Origin: Litchfieldia salsa
GTDB lineage: Bacteria > Bacillota > Bacilli > Bacillales > Bacillaceae_L
Length of the DNA: 64,000 bases
Reading direction: 5' to 3'
Assembly (NCBI RefSeq): GCF_900104555.1
Contig: NZ_FNJU01000002.1
Location: forward strand, 186,001-250,000
Under the pieces are notes generated by a model. That model did not search any database, had not been told where the DNA came from, and worked only from the letters and a program-made list of their open reading frames with translations. This document shows, piece after piece, positions 34,982 through 45,266 of the stretch (positions are counted from its first letter, which is position 1; each line of letters begins with the position of its first letter). Both the position numbers and the translations under genes were made by a program.

Positions 34982-36820
34982 TTATTTTGTTTCAGCCATT
35001 TTCTTTTTCTTAGCTGCTTTTTCACGCTCATTCTTGTCAAGAATCTTTTTACGTAAACGAATTGATTCTGGAGTAATTTCACAATACTCATCTTCATTCA
35101 AATACTCTAAAGATTGTTCCAATGACATTAGACGTGGTTTTTTCATACTAACTGTTTGATCTTTATTAGCAGAACGAATATTTGTCGCTTGTTTCATTTT
35201 ACAAACATTTACTACTAGATCGTTCTCACGATTGTGCTCCCCAACTATCATACCTTCATAAACATCTACACCAGGTTCAATAAAGATAACTCCACGGTCT
35301 TCAATTCCCATGATACCGTATGATGAGCCTTTTCCATTTTCCATTGAAACTAGAACACCCTGGCGTCTTCCGCCAACTTGACCTGGTTGCATAGGTTGAT
35401 AGCTATCAAATGAGTGATTTATAATCCCATATCCACGAGTAAGTGATAGGAATTCTGTTGAATAACCAATTAGCCCTCTAGCAGGAACCATAAAGATTAA
35501 ACGAACTTGACCACTACCATTGTTAATCATATCAACCATTTCACCTTTACGGGCACCAATTGATTCCATAATTGCACCTGTATGCTCTTCTGGTACATCA
35601 ATTTGTACTCTCTCAACAGGTTCACAACGAACACCATCTATGTCTTTTACAATAACTTCTGGCTTAGAAACTTGCAGTTCATAACCTTCACGTCTCATAT
35701 TTTCGATTAAAATAGATAAGTGAAGTTCACCACGACCTGATACTACCCATGCATCTGGAGAATCTGTATTCTCAACACGTAAGCTTACATCTGTTTCAAG
35801 CTGTGCTCTTAGTCTTTCTTCAATCTTACGAGATGTTACGAATTTCCCTTCACGACCAGCAAACGGGCTGTTATTCACTAGAAAAGTCATTTGTAGAGTA
35901 GGCTCATCAATTCTTAATACAGGAAGTGCATCTTGGTGATCAACAGGACATACTGTTTCACCAACGTTTATATCTTCCATACCAGATAACGCTACAAGAT
36001 CTCCTGAAATAGCTTCCTCAATTTCAACTCGCTTTAGTCCAATAAAACCAAAAAGCTTCGTTACTCTAAGTTGTTTAACAGTTCCATCAAGCTTCATTAA
36101 TGCAACCTGTTGGCCAACTCTCATAGTTCCACGGAACACACGACCAATTCCAATACGACCAACATAATCGTTGTAATCTAATAAAGCAACTTGAAACTGA
36201 AGTGGCTCCTCACGGTTATCGATTGGTGCAGGAATATTATCAACAACCATATCGAACAATGCTTCCATGTTCTCATCTTGCTTTTCTGGATTAGTACTAG
36301 CCGTACCATTAATTGCTGATGCATAAACTACTGGAAAGTCTAACTGTTCTTCAGTTGCGTCTAACTCGATAAATAAATCAATAACCTCATCAACTACCTC
36401 TGATGGTCGGGCAAAATCACGGTCGATTTTGTTTACAACCACGATTGGAGTCAAGTTTTGCTCTAATGCTTTCTTTAAAACGAAACGCGTTTGTGGCATT
36501 GTACCTTCATATGCATCAACAACAAGTAATACACCGTCAACCATTTTCATAATACGCTCTACTTCACCACCAAAATCGGCATGTCCAGGCGTATCCATAA
36601 TATTGATTCTTGTCCCTTTATAGTTGATCGCAGTATTCTTAGCTAAGATGGTAATTCCACGCTCACGCTCTAAATCATTTGAATCCATTGCACGTTCTTC
36701 TACCTGCTCGTTCGTTCTGAATGTCCCTGATTGATGTAGTAGTTTGTCAACTAGCGTTGTTTTTCCGTGGTCAACGTGGGCAATAATTGCGATGTTTCTT
36801 ATGTCATTACGAATATTCAA
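34982..36820 (-). CDS. typA: Translational GTPase TypA/BipA
   Basis: 612 residues, full length. GTPase motifs: G1 AHVDHGKTTLVDKLL (14-28), the RERGITI switch I region, G3 DTPGHADFGGEV, G4 NKIDR. EF-G-like domains III and V and the BipA-specific C-terminal domain follow, ending in a Lys-rich tail. BipA binds ribosomes and helps 50S assembly and adaptation to cold or stress. It corresponds to ylaG. It is monocistronic, with a duplicated terminator hairpin and repeats downstream. Confidence 0.95.
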   Translation of the reverse strand: MNIRNDIRNIAIIAHVDHGKTTLVDKLLHQSGTFRTNEQVEERAMDSNDLERERGITILAKNTAINYKGTRINIMDTPGHADFGGEVERIMKMVDGVLLVVDAYEGTMPQTRFVLKKALEQNLTPIVVVNKIDRDFARPSEVVDEVIDLFIELDATEEQLDFPVVYASAINGTASTNPEKQDENMEALFDMVVDNIPAPIDNREEPLQFQVALLDYNDYVGRIGIGRVFRGTMRVGQQVALMKLDGTVKQLRVTKLFGFIGLKRVEIEEAISGDLVALSGMEDINVGETVCPVDHQDALPVLRIDEPTLQMTFLVNNSPFAGREGKFVTSRKIEERLRAQLETDVSLRVENTDSPDAWVVSGRGELHLSILIENMRREGYELQVSKPEVIVKDIDGVRCEPVERVQIDVPEEHTGAIMESIGARKGEMVDMINNGSGQVRLIFMVPARGLIGYSTEFLSLTRGYGIINHSFDSYQPMQPGQVGGRRQGVLVSMENGKGSSYGIMGIEDRGVIFIEPGVDVYEGMIVGEHNRENDLVVNVCKMKQATNIRSANKDQTVSMKKPRLMSLEQSLEYLNEDEYCEITPESIRLRKKILDKNEREKAAKKKKMAETK

Positions 36821-37125
36821 CCTCTGTCATCTCCTATATTTCCATTAATTTAAGTAGACGAATGAAGCCTAAATCTACAATTGTACGACTTATTAAATGG
36901 TTTATAATAAATTCCACATAAAAAGTGGTCCAGATTTATAGCTTAAATTTAGTCTAATTAGCAACTTTTTCAATAACTAAAACATTATACCATAAACATA
37001 CTAGAAATGATGAATGTTATTTTGTTAAAATAAGCTTAAGAATTGTAAATTACGCATAAATATACCTTTTGGTATCATTTTTTGCGACTATTGTTATAAA
37101 AAATTTCAGAAAAAGAGGTGTTCAA

Positions 37126-37311
37126 GTGAAATCAATTAATGTAACTATGCTTATTTTTTCTTTTATAACTGTGTTTCTCATGATGGTTATTGGTATTGCC
37201 GTAGCTGAAAGAAGTATTTTAGGTATTATTATTTCCATTATCGCTGTAATTATAGTCACAGGTTTTGGTTTTGTTACAAAGAAAAAAATGCGCGAAAAAA
37301 GTACCTTATAA
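37126..37311 (+). CDS. ylaF: YlaF (DUF5325) small membrane protein
   Basis: 61 residues with two membrane helices (about 6-25 and 29-48) and a basic tail KKKMREKSTL. The open frame begins at 37069, but AAAAGAGGTG and the GTG at 37126 give the small size of the family. It matches B. subtilis YlaF in place, divergent from typA. The function is unknown. It ends in a terminator shared with yktC. Confidence 0.72.
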   Translation: MKSINVTMLIFSFITVFLMMVIGIAVAERSILGIIISIIAVIIVTGFGFVTKKKMREKSTL

Positions 37312-37328
37312 AATAGGGTACTTTTTTC
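37295..37328. terminator. bidirectional terminator ylaF / yktC
   Basis: AAAAAAGTACC / GGTACTTTTTT around TTATAAAATAG; it includes the ylaF stop codon in its left arm. Confidence 0.87.
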
Positions 37329-37336
37329 AAACTGTT

Positions 37337-38131
37337 TTACTTTTTAAGTATATAAGATGATATGATTTCATCATGAATCTTAGTTTTTGCAACCAAGACA
37401 CTGTTTTCTTCCAATAAGTTTACTGGTTTACCTTCGAGATTAGTTAATCTCCCACCAACTTCCTCAATAAGAACTATACCAGCCGCAAAATCCCAAGATG
37501 ATAGTCGCATAGTCATATATGCATCCAGTCTTCCTGTAACCACGTATGCAATTTCAAGAGCAGCTGAACCATATGATCTTGTGCCTCGAACATCTTTTAT
37601 AAGAGGTGCTAAAATTTGTGGATTTATTCGAGTGTTTTCGGTTACCCAAGTCGCATTTATACCAATAACCGCTTCACTTAAATTAGTGTCTCTGAGATCG
37701 GGAATCCTTGCATCATTTACGTATGCACCTTCCCCTTTGATTGCATGATATAATTCATCATGCACTACGTCATAGATATAACCTAATTTCCCGATACCGT
37801 TCTCAAATACAGCTACGGAAATCGCAAAGTTTCTTTGCTGATGAACAAAGTTCATCGTTCCATCAATAGGGTCAATAATCCAAATAATTCCTTCTAAATC
37901 TGTAAGCTTGTGACCAAATCCTTCTTCGCCCAATATTTTGTGTGAAGGGTATGTGTGATTAATATTTCTAATAAAGAATTGCTCTGTTTCTTTGTCCATA
38001 TTTGTTACGAGATCATCTGCATTTGATTTAGTTTGTATGGTTAATACCTCTTTAAAAGACTCTCGTATTTTCTCTCCTGCTTCGGTAATCCACTGTTTAG
38101 CATATGTATCAACTTCATGCCAATTCATCAT
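37337..38131 (-). CDS. yktC: Inositol-1-monophosphatase family protein YktC
   Basis: 264 residues with all metal-site motifs of the family: GEEGFG (about 68-73), the WIIDPIDGTMNFVHQ signature (about 84-98) and the C-terminal WDFAAGIVLIEEVGG. Hydrolyses inositol phosphate or a related sugar phosphate (some relatives act on NADP or PAP). In B. subtilis YktC has weak IMPase activity. It is monocistronic. The peptide-transport operon downstream has its own promoter. Confidence 0.87.
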   Translation of the reverse strand: MMNWHEVDTYAKQWITEAGEKIRESFKEVLTIQTKSNADDLVTNMDKETEQFFIRNINHTYPSHKILGEEGFGHKLTDLEGIIWIIDPIDGTMNFVHQQRNFAISVAVFENGIGKLGYIYDVVHDELYHAIKGEGAYVNDARIPDLRDTNLSEAVIGINATWVTENTRINPQILAPLIKDVRGTRSYGSAALEIAYVVTGRLDAYMTMRLSSWDFAAGIVLIEEVGGRLTNLEGKPVNLLEENSVLVAKTKIHDEIISSYILKK

Positions 38132-38235
38132 TGATCTACCCCACTTTACTAAAGTAACATTATTCCCTTTAGCTTACTAAAGTGTGTAGAGGAAATCAAG
38201 TATAAGTACATATCATTGAACAACAATAATATAGT

Positions 38236-38272
38236 AAAAAAGCACAAAGATCGAATGATCTTTGTACTTTTC
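38236..38272 (-). terminator. terminator of the peptide-transport operon
   Basis: AAAAGCACAAAGATC / GATCTTTGTACTTTT (one mismatch) with a GAAT loop, 23 bases after the binding-protein stop codon, flanked by A and T runs. Confidence 0.85.
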
Positions 38273-38294
38273 ATTGTTAAAGTTAGATTAATTA

Positions 38295-39926
38295 CTACTT
38301 AGCCCCAGAAACAGCCCATTTTTGTAATTCATGATGAAAACCAAAAACTTTCGGTTTTCCAAATAAGACATCATTGGATACCGCTGAGTAATCACTATCT
38401 GAGTAAAGAGAAATATATGGTAACTCATTATGATGAATCTCTTGCAATTCATTATAAATTTCTTTCCTGACTTCTGCGCTAGGCTCTGCTTTCCCAAGAG
38501 TTAATAGTTCAGTCACTCTTTTATTTTCAAAACTCATAAAATTGTAAGTACCGTTAGGAGCATAGAGAGCGGAAATTTCAGGGTCAAGTGTAAATGTAAA
38601 ACCAATTAAAAGTAGATCAAATTCACCAGCCGCTCCTTTTTGCATAATAGTCGGAAAATCATAAGTAGTCATCTCAACCTTCAAACCAATCGCTTCTAAA
38701 TCTTGTGTGATTAAATCTGCAGATTGTTCACGAACTTTGTTACCAGTTGGTACAACTAACTTAATGGTTTGATCAAAATCCCAACTAACTTCCTCTAGCA
38801 ACTCTTTTGCTTTTTCTTGGTTATACGTGTAAGATTCCACATCTTTATTCAAGTATGGACTTACTGAAGTATAAGGACCGTCCACCACTTCACCATTTCC
38901 CTTTAGTAAGTTATCAACAATTTTCTGACGATCGAGCGCGTAAGTTATAGCTTGACGGACCTTTACATCTTTTATTGTCTCTGTATTAAACATCATCGTC
39001 TGAAAACCAATTGTAGGCTCAATACTTGTCGTAATATTTTCCAGCTTATCAACAGTTTCATAATCAGTCGGGATGATTTTCCCGATTCCACCGGCAACAT
39101 TCATATGAAGCTCACCAGTTTGAAGCTGTGCAACCATATTAGCTGCAGGCATAATTTTTACAAATAGCTTTGATAATTCAGGAGCCCCTAAGTAGTAGTC
39201 AGTGTTAGCTTCAAACTCAACATACTGGTCTTTAGCATATTGAACAAATTTGAAGGGACCATTTGTAACAGTTGGCTTTTGCATAAATGGATGCTGTGAT
39301 AACTTTGCAGGATCAACCTCACCTAACACATGCTTAGGCAATATTAGCAACTTGGCACCTAGCTGTTCTTTAATCATGTTAGGGTCTACTGGTTTTACTG
39401 TTTTAAATTGGATCGTCTTCTCATCGATAATCTCAACAGAAGGAATTTCCGTCTCACCTTCAGGTAATTTCCCTCCTGAATCAAGTCCTTCAAATGTTGA
39501 AATATAAGCACCAACTGAAGTTTCAACTAGTGGATTTGCTACTAAGTTGAATGTGAATTCTACATCTTCAGCACTAACTGGAGTACCGTCTGACCATTTT
39601 GCATCCTTATTTAGTTTTATTGTAAATGTTTGATTATCTGTCGTTTCAAATGATTCTGCTAACTTAGGTTCAAAGTTTAATGCACCGTCCATTTCTAAAA
39701 AACTTTCAAACATAAACTTTTGAAGGAACACAGCTGCAACATCTCCAGAATTTATTGGATTGAATCCTGTAGGAGGATTAACCATCCCAAGGAACATAGT
39801 CCCACCACTTGAACCTGCTTCATTAGATGAACCAGAAGTTGTTGTTTTTTCCTCTCCACTACAAGCTGTTAAAAGAAATAAAGTTAGAATTACGAATAAA
39901 TTCATTGCTAGCTTAACAGTTTTCAT
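38295..39926 (-). CDS. Peptide ABC transporter substrate-binding lipoprotein
   Basis: 543 residues of the SBP_bac_5 (OppA/DppA) family. Lipobox LLTAC (Cys22) and a Ser/Gly-rich linker, then family features: LAESFETTDNQTFTIKLNKDAKWSDGTPVSAEDVEFT (about 88-124) and DVKVRQAITYALDRQKIVDNLL (about 320-341). It captures peptides or similar oligomers at the outer membrane face for the permeases next to it. It is the last gene of the operon, while in many opp/dpp operons it is first. Ligand specificity cannot be read; the M20 gene suggests acylated or short peptides. Confidence 0.85.
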   Translation of the reverse strand: MKTVKLAMNLFVILTLFLLTACSGEEKTTTSGSSNEAGSSGGTMFLGMVNPPTGFNPINSGDVAAVFLQKFMFESFLEMDGALNFEPKLAESFETTDNQTFTIKLNKDAKWSDGTPVSAEDVEFTFNLVANPLVETSVGAYISTFEGLDSGGKLPEGETEIPSVEIIDEKTIQFKTVKPVDPNMIKEQLGAKLLILPKHVLGEVDPAKLSQHPFMQKPTVTNGPFKFVQYAKDQYVEFEANTDYYLGAPELSKLFVKIMPAANMVAQLQTGELHMNVAGGIGKIIPTDYETVDKLENITTSIEPTIGFQTMMFNTETIKDVKVRQAITYALDRQKIVDNLLKGNGEVVDGPYTSVSPYLNKDVESYTYNQEKAKELLEEVSWDFDQTIKLVVPTGNKVREQSADLITQDLEAIGLKVEMTTYDFPTIMQKGAAGEFDLLLIGFTFTLDPEISALYAPNGTYNFMSFENKRVTELLTLGKAEPSAEVRKEIYNELQEIHHNELPYISLYSDSDYSAVSNDVLFGKPKVFGFHHELQKWAVSGAK

Positions 39927-39992
39927 AATTTGCCCCCTTCGATATGTTTATACATTCGATTAAAATAAAAATATTAATCTATATAGTTGATC

Positions 39993-40925
39993 TTATTTTA
40001 AATTTTTAGGATCCATTGCATCTCTTAACCCATCACCCATGAAATTTATTGATAATACAGCCAGTAGAATCATTACTCCAGGCGGGATCCATAGCCAAGG
40101 TTGGGTAGACAATACAGTCAAAGACTGGGCTTCATTCAACATATTCCCCCAACTAGCTGTAGGTGGTTGTACTCCCATTCCTAAAAAACTTAGTGAAGCC
40201 TCTAGAATAATCGCTGAAGCAATCCCAAAGGTAGCATTAACTAATATAGGTGCTAGACAATTAGGTAAAATATGTTGAAATACAATTTTAGGAGTTGAAT
40301 AGCCTAACGCGACACTAGCCTTAACATAATCCATCTCTTTAATTGATAAAACACTACCTCGAACTAAACGGGCAATTGAAGGCCAACCTAACAAACCAAT
40401 CACTAAGATAATATTAAAGAGACTTGGACCCATAATGCTGACCAATACCAGAATAACCATTAAATAAGGAAATGACATAAAAATGTCGGTTATTCTCATA
40501 ATAATCATATCTACCCATTTACCAAAATAGCCTGCAATTGCACCCAGTATTGTTCCGATTACAACATATATTGCTACAGCGCCTATACCGACAGAAAGTG
40601 ATACTCTAGATGCATAAATTAATCGACTCAACAAGTCCCTTCCAACTTGGTCTGTTCCAAGTATATGTGTGGTCGATGGACTTGCTGCAAATACAGCATT
40701 AATCTTGTATGGACTTAAAGGCGCTATAAGTGGTGCCAATATGGCAGTTAATACGATTAAAGTAAATACAACTAAACCAAAAACTGCTAGTTTATGCTTA
40801 AAAAACCTTTTTCTTATTAATTGTAAATAACTTTCCTCCTCACCTAGATCTTCAATTGGTTTTAAAGGCGGATATTTATTATTTATTAGTAAACTCTCTT
40901 CAATCTTCGCTTTTGCCATTGACAT
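39993..40925 (-). CDS. Peptide ABC transporter permease (OppC/DppC type)
   Basis: 310 residues with six membrane helices and the OppC N-terminal extension (KRFFKHKLAVFGLVVFTLIVL). HILGTDQVGRDLLSRLIYASRVSLSVG is the typical periplasm-facing segment, and the EAA loop for ATPase docking is seen in VALGYSTPKIVFQHILPNCLAPILV. It pairs with the OppB-type permease upstream. The ATG at 40925 has GGGAGGTAG upstream. Confidence 0.87.
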   Translation of the reverse strand: MSMAKAKIEESLLINNKYPPLKPIEDLGEEESYLQLIRKRFFKHKLAVFGLVVFTLIVLTAILAPLIAPLSPYKINAVFAASPSTTHILGTDQVGRDLLSRLIYASRVSLSVGIGAVAIYVVIGTILGAIAGYFGKWVDMIIMRITDIFMSFPYLMVILVLVSIMGPSLFNIILVIGLLGWPSIARLVRGSVLSIKEMDYVKASVALGYSTPKIVFQHILPNCLAPILVNATFGIASAIILEASLSFLGMGVQPPTASWGNMLNEAQSLTVLSTQPWLWIPPGVMILLAVLSINFMGDGLRDAMDPKNLK

Positions 40926-40947
40926 TCAACTACCTCCCTCCATAGCA

Positions 40948-41898
40948 TTAGTTATACTTAATCCGAGGATCTGCAACAGAATATAGAAAATCAGCAATTA
41001 AATTTGACCCTAATACGACAATCGCAGCCATAAAGTTAATAGCCATTAACGTCGGATAATCACGTGATCCAATGGATTGTATGGTTAATTGCCCTAAACC
41101 AGGCCATTGAAAGATTTGTTCAGTCACAACTGCTCCTCCTATTAACAGAGGAATATCAAGACCAATCACTGTGATAATTGGGATTAAAGCATTCTTCAAA
41201 GCATGCTTATTTGTGACTACAAATTCCCTCAACCCTTTTGCACGAGCTGTTCGTAAATAGTCTTGCCCAAGCACCTCGAGCATGCTAGATCTAACATAGC
41301 GCACCATATTGCCCGCTGAAGCAGTTCCTAATACTAAAGCAGGGAGAACTAAATGCTTAAACGTATCTACAATTCCTCCATCACCGCCAAGCGTATTCAT
41401 TCCTCCAGTAGGTAGGACCTGAAATATAACTGCGAATACATAAATAGCTCCTAGTCCTAAGAAAAAGTTTGGAATCGATATCCCTAGAAATGAGACAGTC
41501 GTGGTAAAATAATCAATCCAAGAATATTGCCTGGTTGCACTTAAAATTCCAATTGGGATTGCAATTAAATATGCAACTACTAATGAAGCACCCATTAATA
41601 GAAGTGTAGGTCCGATTCGTTTCGCGATCATTTCACCGACAGGTTCATATGTAGAGAATGAATAACCAAAATCACCCTTTACAAGATTTTGGAGCCAATG
41701 GACATACTGGACATAGATTGGATCATTTAATCCTAGCGCTTCCTTTCTAATCTCTCTATCAGCTTCTGTTGCAAAGGGATTCACCTGCATATCAACTGGA
41801 TTACCAGGTGCTAAATTCACAATAAAGAAGCTAAATATAGTTACTCCTATTAAGACAGGTATTGCGATAACTAGACGCCGAACAATATACTGAAACAT
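40948..41898 (-). CDS. Peptide ABC transporter permease (OppB/DppB type)
   Basis: 316 residues, six membrane helices. It begins MFQYIVRRLVIAIPVLIGVTIFSFFIVNLAPGNPVD, the standard OppB start, and has the EAA loop in TARAKGLREFVVTNKHALKNALIPIITVIG. The open frame runs from 41937, but AGGGGGG sets the start at one of two adjacent ATG codons (41901 or 41898); I used the second. It lies 17 bases after the OppF-type gene. Confidence 0.87.
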   Translation of the reverse strand: MFQYIVRRLVIAIPVLIGVTIFSFFIVNLAPGNPVDMQVNPFATEADREIRKEALGLNDPIYVQYVHWLQNLVKGDFGYSFSTYEPVGEMIAKRIGPTLLLMGASLVVAYLIAIPIGILSATRQYSWIDYFTTTVSFLGISIPNFFLGLGAIYVFAVIFQVLPTGGMNTLGGDGGIVDTFKHLVLPALVLGTASAGNMVRYVRSSMLEVLGQDYLRTARAKGLREFVVTNKHALKNALIPIITVIGLDIPLLIGGAVVTEQIFQWPGLGQLTIQSIGSRDYPTLMAINFMAAIVVLGSNLIADFLYSVADPRIKYN

Positions 41899-41915
41899 CA
41901 TATCCCCCCTAGCTT

Positions 41916-42935
41916 TTACGATATTGGAAAATGGCAAGCTACTGAATGTTCTATCCCATTTAACTCAGGTGTTTGCTCCCGACAAATGCTCTGAGCTATA
42001 GGGCATCTCGTATGAAAACTGCACCCTTTAGGAGGATTAGCTGGGCTAGGAACATCCCCTTCTATGACAATTCTTTTACGATTCCTAAGATGTGGATTAG
42101 GAATCGGATAAGCACTTAGTAAAACTTGTGAATAAGGGTGCTTCGGATTTTTGAAGATATCCTCTGTTTTTCCAATTTCCACAATCTTCCCTAAATACAT
42201 AACGGCAATTCGATCACTGATATACTTAACGGCTCCAAGACCATGAGCGATAAAAAGATAAGTCAGATTGAACTCTTTTTGCAAATCTTTTAACAAATTA
42301 AGAACTTGAGCTTGAATTGATACATCTAGCGCAGATACTGGCTCATCACAAACAACTAATTTAGGATTCAATATTAACGCCCTAGCAATTCCAACTCTCT
42401 GTCTTTGACCCCCTGAAAATTCATGTGGATATCTAGCACGGTGACCTTTGGTTAAACCAACAATCTCTAATAATTCATCGACTTTCCTATTAACTTCAGC
42501 CCCATTAGCTAATTTATGTGCCAGTAAAGGCTCTGCTAATAAGTCCCCTACTCTCATTCGGGGGTTTAAGGATGAGTACGGATCTTGGAAAATGATCTGC
42601 ATTTTGGTCCGAACTCCCCTTAATTCTGAACCCTTTATTGATGAAAGGTCCTTCCCATCAAAAATGACCTTTCCATCTGTAGGCTCTTCCAACTTAACAA
42701 TACCTCGACCTGTCGTTGATTTCCCACACCCTGATTCACCAACTAGAGCAAGTGTTTCACCAGGATAAATATTAAAGTTAAGCCCATCTACAGCTTTTAC
42801 ATTACCAACTGTTCTTGTAATAATTCCTTTTTTTATTGGGTAATGAATTTTCAAATTTTGAACTTGCACTAACGGATCATTCATGTTGTGCTTACTGTTT
42901 TTATTCCTTTCCGAGTAGATGGTTGCGGTACTCAT
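41916..42935 (-). CDS. Peptide ABC transporter ATP-binding protein (OppF type)
   Basis: 339 residues. Walker A GESGCGKSTTG, Q-loop IFQDPYSSLNPRM, signature FSGGQRQRVGIARAL, Walker B LVVCDEPVSALD, and the C-terminal oligopeptide extension with four Cys-like pattern CSFHTRCPIAQSIC that may hold an iron-sulfur cluster. Energises import with the OppD-type partner. It overlaps that gene by four bases (ATGA), showing translational coupling. Confidence 0.9.
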   Translation of the reverse strand: MSTATIYSERNKNSKHNMNDPLVQVQNLKIHYPIKKGIITRTVGNVKAVDGLNFNIYPGETLALVGESGCGKSTTGRGIVKLEEPTDGKVIFDGKDLSSIKGSELRGVRTKMQIIFQDPYSSLNPRMRVGDLLAEPLLAHKLANGAEVNRKVDELLEIVGLTKGHRARYPHEFSGGQRQRVGIARALILNPKLVVCDEPVSALDVSIQAQVLNLLKDLQKEFNLTYLFIAHGLGAVKYISDRIAVMYLGKIVEIGKTEDIFKNPKHPYSQVLLSAYPIPNPHLRNRKRIVIEGDVPSPANPPKGCSFHTRCPIAQSICREQTPELNGIEHSVACHFPIS

Positions 42936-43951
42936 AATTTTACCTCCTTCCTTATATGTTTGTCGGAAGTTCCATGATCATTTACATATAACCAACACCT
43001 AACCTTATGTTGTAATTCTTTATCAACAGAAATAAGATTTGGTTTATCACTCAAACATTTTTTAGTTGCTTGGGGGCATCTTGTATGAAACCTACAACCC
43101 TCGGGCATATTTTGCAAAGTCGGTACTGAACCTGGAATAGAATACAATCGTTTATGATTTTCATATTCAAGATGTGGAATGGACTCAATCAGCCCTTTTG
43201 TATATGGATGTTTAGGCTCATCAAACAGAGTATAGACATCAGCTTCTTCTACAACTTGACCTGCATACATAACCATTACCTTATCGGCCATCTCAGCAAT
43301 TACTCCTAAATCGTGTGTAATCATCATAATGGCGGTATTAGACTTTTCTTTTAATTGTTTCATCAATTCAAGAATTTGTGCTTGAATGGTTACATCAAGT
43401 GCAGTAGTTGGCTCATCCGCTATTAATAGCTTAGGCTGACAAGACAACGCCATTGCAATCATTACTCGTTGTCTCATCCCTCCAGATAATGCATGTGGGT
43501 ATTCATCAACTATTGCCTCAGCCCTGGGGATCCCAACATTATTTAACATTTCTATCGCGTACAGCTTTGCTTTTTTCTTAGGCATCTTCATGTGTAATAT
43601 AATTGATTCAATCATTTGGTTTCCAATCGTAAATACAGGGTTTAATGACGTCATTGGCTCCTGAAAAATCATTGAAATTTCATTTCCACGGATCGTTCTC
43701 ATTTCAGCCTCTGTTAATTGAGTCAAGTCTTTTCCATTTAGTGAAACAGAGCCTCTCTTGATAAAGCCTGCCTTGCCAAGTAGTCTCATGATTGAAAGTG
43801 AAGTTACGCTCTTCCCACATCCTGATTCGCCAACAATACCAATTGTCTCTCCCGGATTTAATTGAAATGAGACTTCATCAACTGAAATCACTTCACCTTT
43901 TTCCGTTTTAAAAGCAGTTTGTAGTTTGTCTACCTTTAAGATACTCGTCAC
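42932..43951 (-). CDS. Peptide ABC transporter ATP-binding protein (OppD type)
   Basis: 339 residues. Walker A GESGCGKSVTS, Q-loop IFQEPMTSLNPVFTIG, signature LSGGMRQRVMIAMAL, Walker B LLIADEPTTALD, H-loop MMITHDLGV, and the oligopeptide C-terminal extension with CRFHTRCPQATKKC. It is the second gene of the operon, 23 bases after the amidohydrolase gene. The start is GTG behind CGGGGTGAAC. Confidence 0.9.
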   Translation of the reverse strand: MTSILKVDKLQTAFKTEKGEVISVDEVSFQLNPGETIGIVGESGCGKSVTSLSIMRLLGKAGFIKRGSVSLNGKDLTQLTEAEMRTIRGNEISMIFQEPMTSLNPVFTIGNQMIESIILHMKMPKKKAKLYAIEMLNNVGIPRAEAIVDEYPHALSGGMRQRVMIAMALSCQPKLLIADEPTTALDVTIQAQILELMKQLKEKSNTAIMMITHDLGVIAEMADKVMVMYAGQVVEEADVYTLFDEPKHPYTKGLIESIPHLEYENHKRLYSIPGSVPTLQNMPEGCRFHTRCPQATKKCLSDKPNLISVDKELQHKVRCWLYVNDHGTSDKHIRKEVKL

Positions 43952-43974
43952 TAAAGTTCACCCCGAACATTATA

Positions 43975-45174
43975 TTATAGTAATACCTCTTCCTTCGTCT
44001 TTTCTGATTGTTCAACTACATAATGATAAGCTAAGTTTAGAAAAGCCTTTCCGGCAAATAGCATTGCTTTTTCATCGAAATTAAACAACGGATGATGGTG
44101 TGGCGCATCCGCACCAATTTCAGTATTTTGAGCTCCTGTAAAGAAGAATGTACCTGGTCTTTCCTCTAAATAATAGGCAAAATCTTCACTACCCATAATA
44201 GGGCTCATTTCGAATACATGATTTTCTTCTTTCATTACTTGTTTAAAAACCTCTGTTTCTTCTTCATGATTATTGACTGACGGATATCCATTTTTATAAA
44301 CTACTTCGTAGCTAGCATGAAAAGATTCGCAAACTCCCTTCACAATATGTTTTAATTCATTTTCCATATATCCTCTTAATTCTTTATCAAAAGTTCTGAC
44401 CGTTCCTGTTAAACGAGCCGTATCAGCGATTACATTGTTTGCATTTCCTGCATGGAATGAACCTACAGATAATACCGCTGATTTCTGAGGATCAACACCC
44501 CTACTTACTATATATTGAAGTTGATTAACAATCTGAGTTCCGATTGCAATTGCATCAATCGTTTGATGTGGAGATGAACCATGTCCACCCTTACCTTGAA
44601 CTGTAATATCAAATGAATCAGCAGCACCCATTGTATAACCTGAGCGGTATAGGTATGTTCCTGTTGGTGCTGAAGTGGTTAGATGAGTTCCATAAATGTA
44701 ATCCACTCCGTCTAAACAACCATCTTCAATCATTGCAATTGCTCCACCAGGAGACAACTCCTCAGCATGCTGATGTATTAAAACAATATTTCCAGATATG
44801 TTTTCACGATGAGCACTCAATACTTTTGCAACTCCTAATAAAGTAGCTGTGTGACCATCATGACCACATGCATGCATGACACCTTCGACCTTCGATTTGT
44901 ATGCTACCCCTTTTTCATCTTGAATTGGAAGTGCATCAAAGTCTGCACGAAATGCTATTGTTTTCCCCGGCTTGGCACCTCTTATGATTCCAACAACACC
45001 TCTTCCCCCAACATTTTTTCTCACTTCTATTCCATAGCCTTCTAAAATACTAACAATCATTATGGGAGTCTCTATCTCTTGAAAAGATAATTCTGGGTAT
45101 TGATGCATGTACCGTCTCCATTCAACCATTTGTTCATACATACTTTCCAATTGGTCATGCCATTCTTTCAACAT
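43975..45174 (-). CDS. M20-family amidohydrolase (HipO/aminoacylase-like)
   Basis: 399 residues of peptidase family M20D. Metal ligands: MHACGHDGHTATLLG (about 95-109), HQHAEELSPGGA (about 130-141) and a C-terminal APHHHPLFNFDE. A dimerisation domain (about 180-290) includes GKGGHGSSPHQTIDAI. Such enzymes split N-acyl amino acids or short peptides. Because it is first in the operon with the peptide importer, it probably processes what the importer brings in. The frame is open to 45192, but AAAAGGAGAG precedes ATG 45174. Confidence 0.86.
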   Translation of the reverse strand: MLKEWHDQLESMYEQMVEWRRYMHQYPELSFQEIETPIMIVSILEGYGIEVRKNVGGRGVVGIIRGAKPGKTIAFRADFDALPIQDEKGVAYKSKVEGVMHACGHDGHTATLLGVAKVLSAHRENISGNIVLIHQHAEELSPGGAIAMIEDGCLDGVDYIYGTHLTTSAPTGTYLYRSGYTMGAADSFDITVQGKGGHGSSPHQTIDAIAIGTQIVNQLQYIVSRGVDPQKSAVLSVGSFHAGNANNVIADTARLTGTVRTFDKELRGYMENELKHIVKGVCESFHASYEVVYKNGYPSVNNHEEETEVFKQVMKEENHVFEMSPIMGSEDFAYYLEERPGTFFFTGAQNTEIGADAPHHHPLFNFDEKAMLFAGKAFLNLAYHYVVEQSEKTKEEVLL

Positions 45175-45225
45175 AAAAACTCTCCTTTTCAAATCGTTTT
45201 TAAAGTTAAAGTAAGATTTGTTACG

Positions 45226-45254
45226 AGTATACTTAAAGTTTTTTTATAAGACAA
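45226..45254 (-). promoter_or_regulatory. Promoter of the amidohydrolase-peptide transport operon
   Basis: On the minus strand TTGTCT (45254-45249), a 17-base spacer, TATACT (45231-45226), about 50 bases upstream of the ATG. Good sigma-A spacing and -10. Confidence 0.6.
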
Positions 45255-45266
45255 CAAATTATTTTG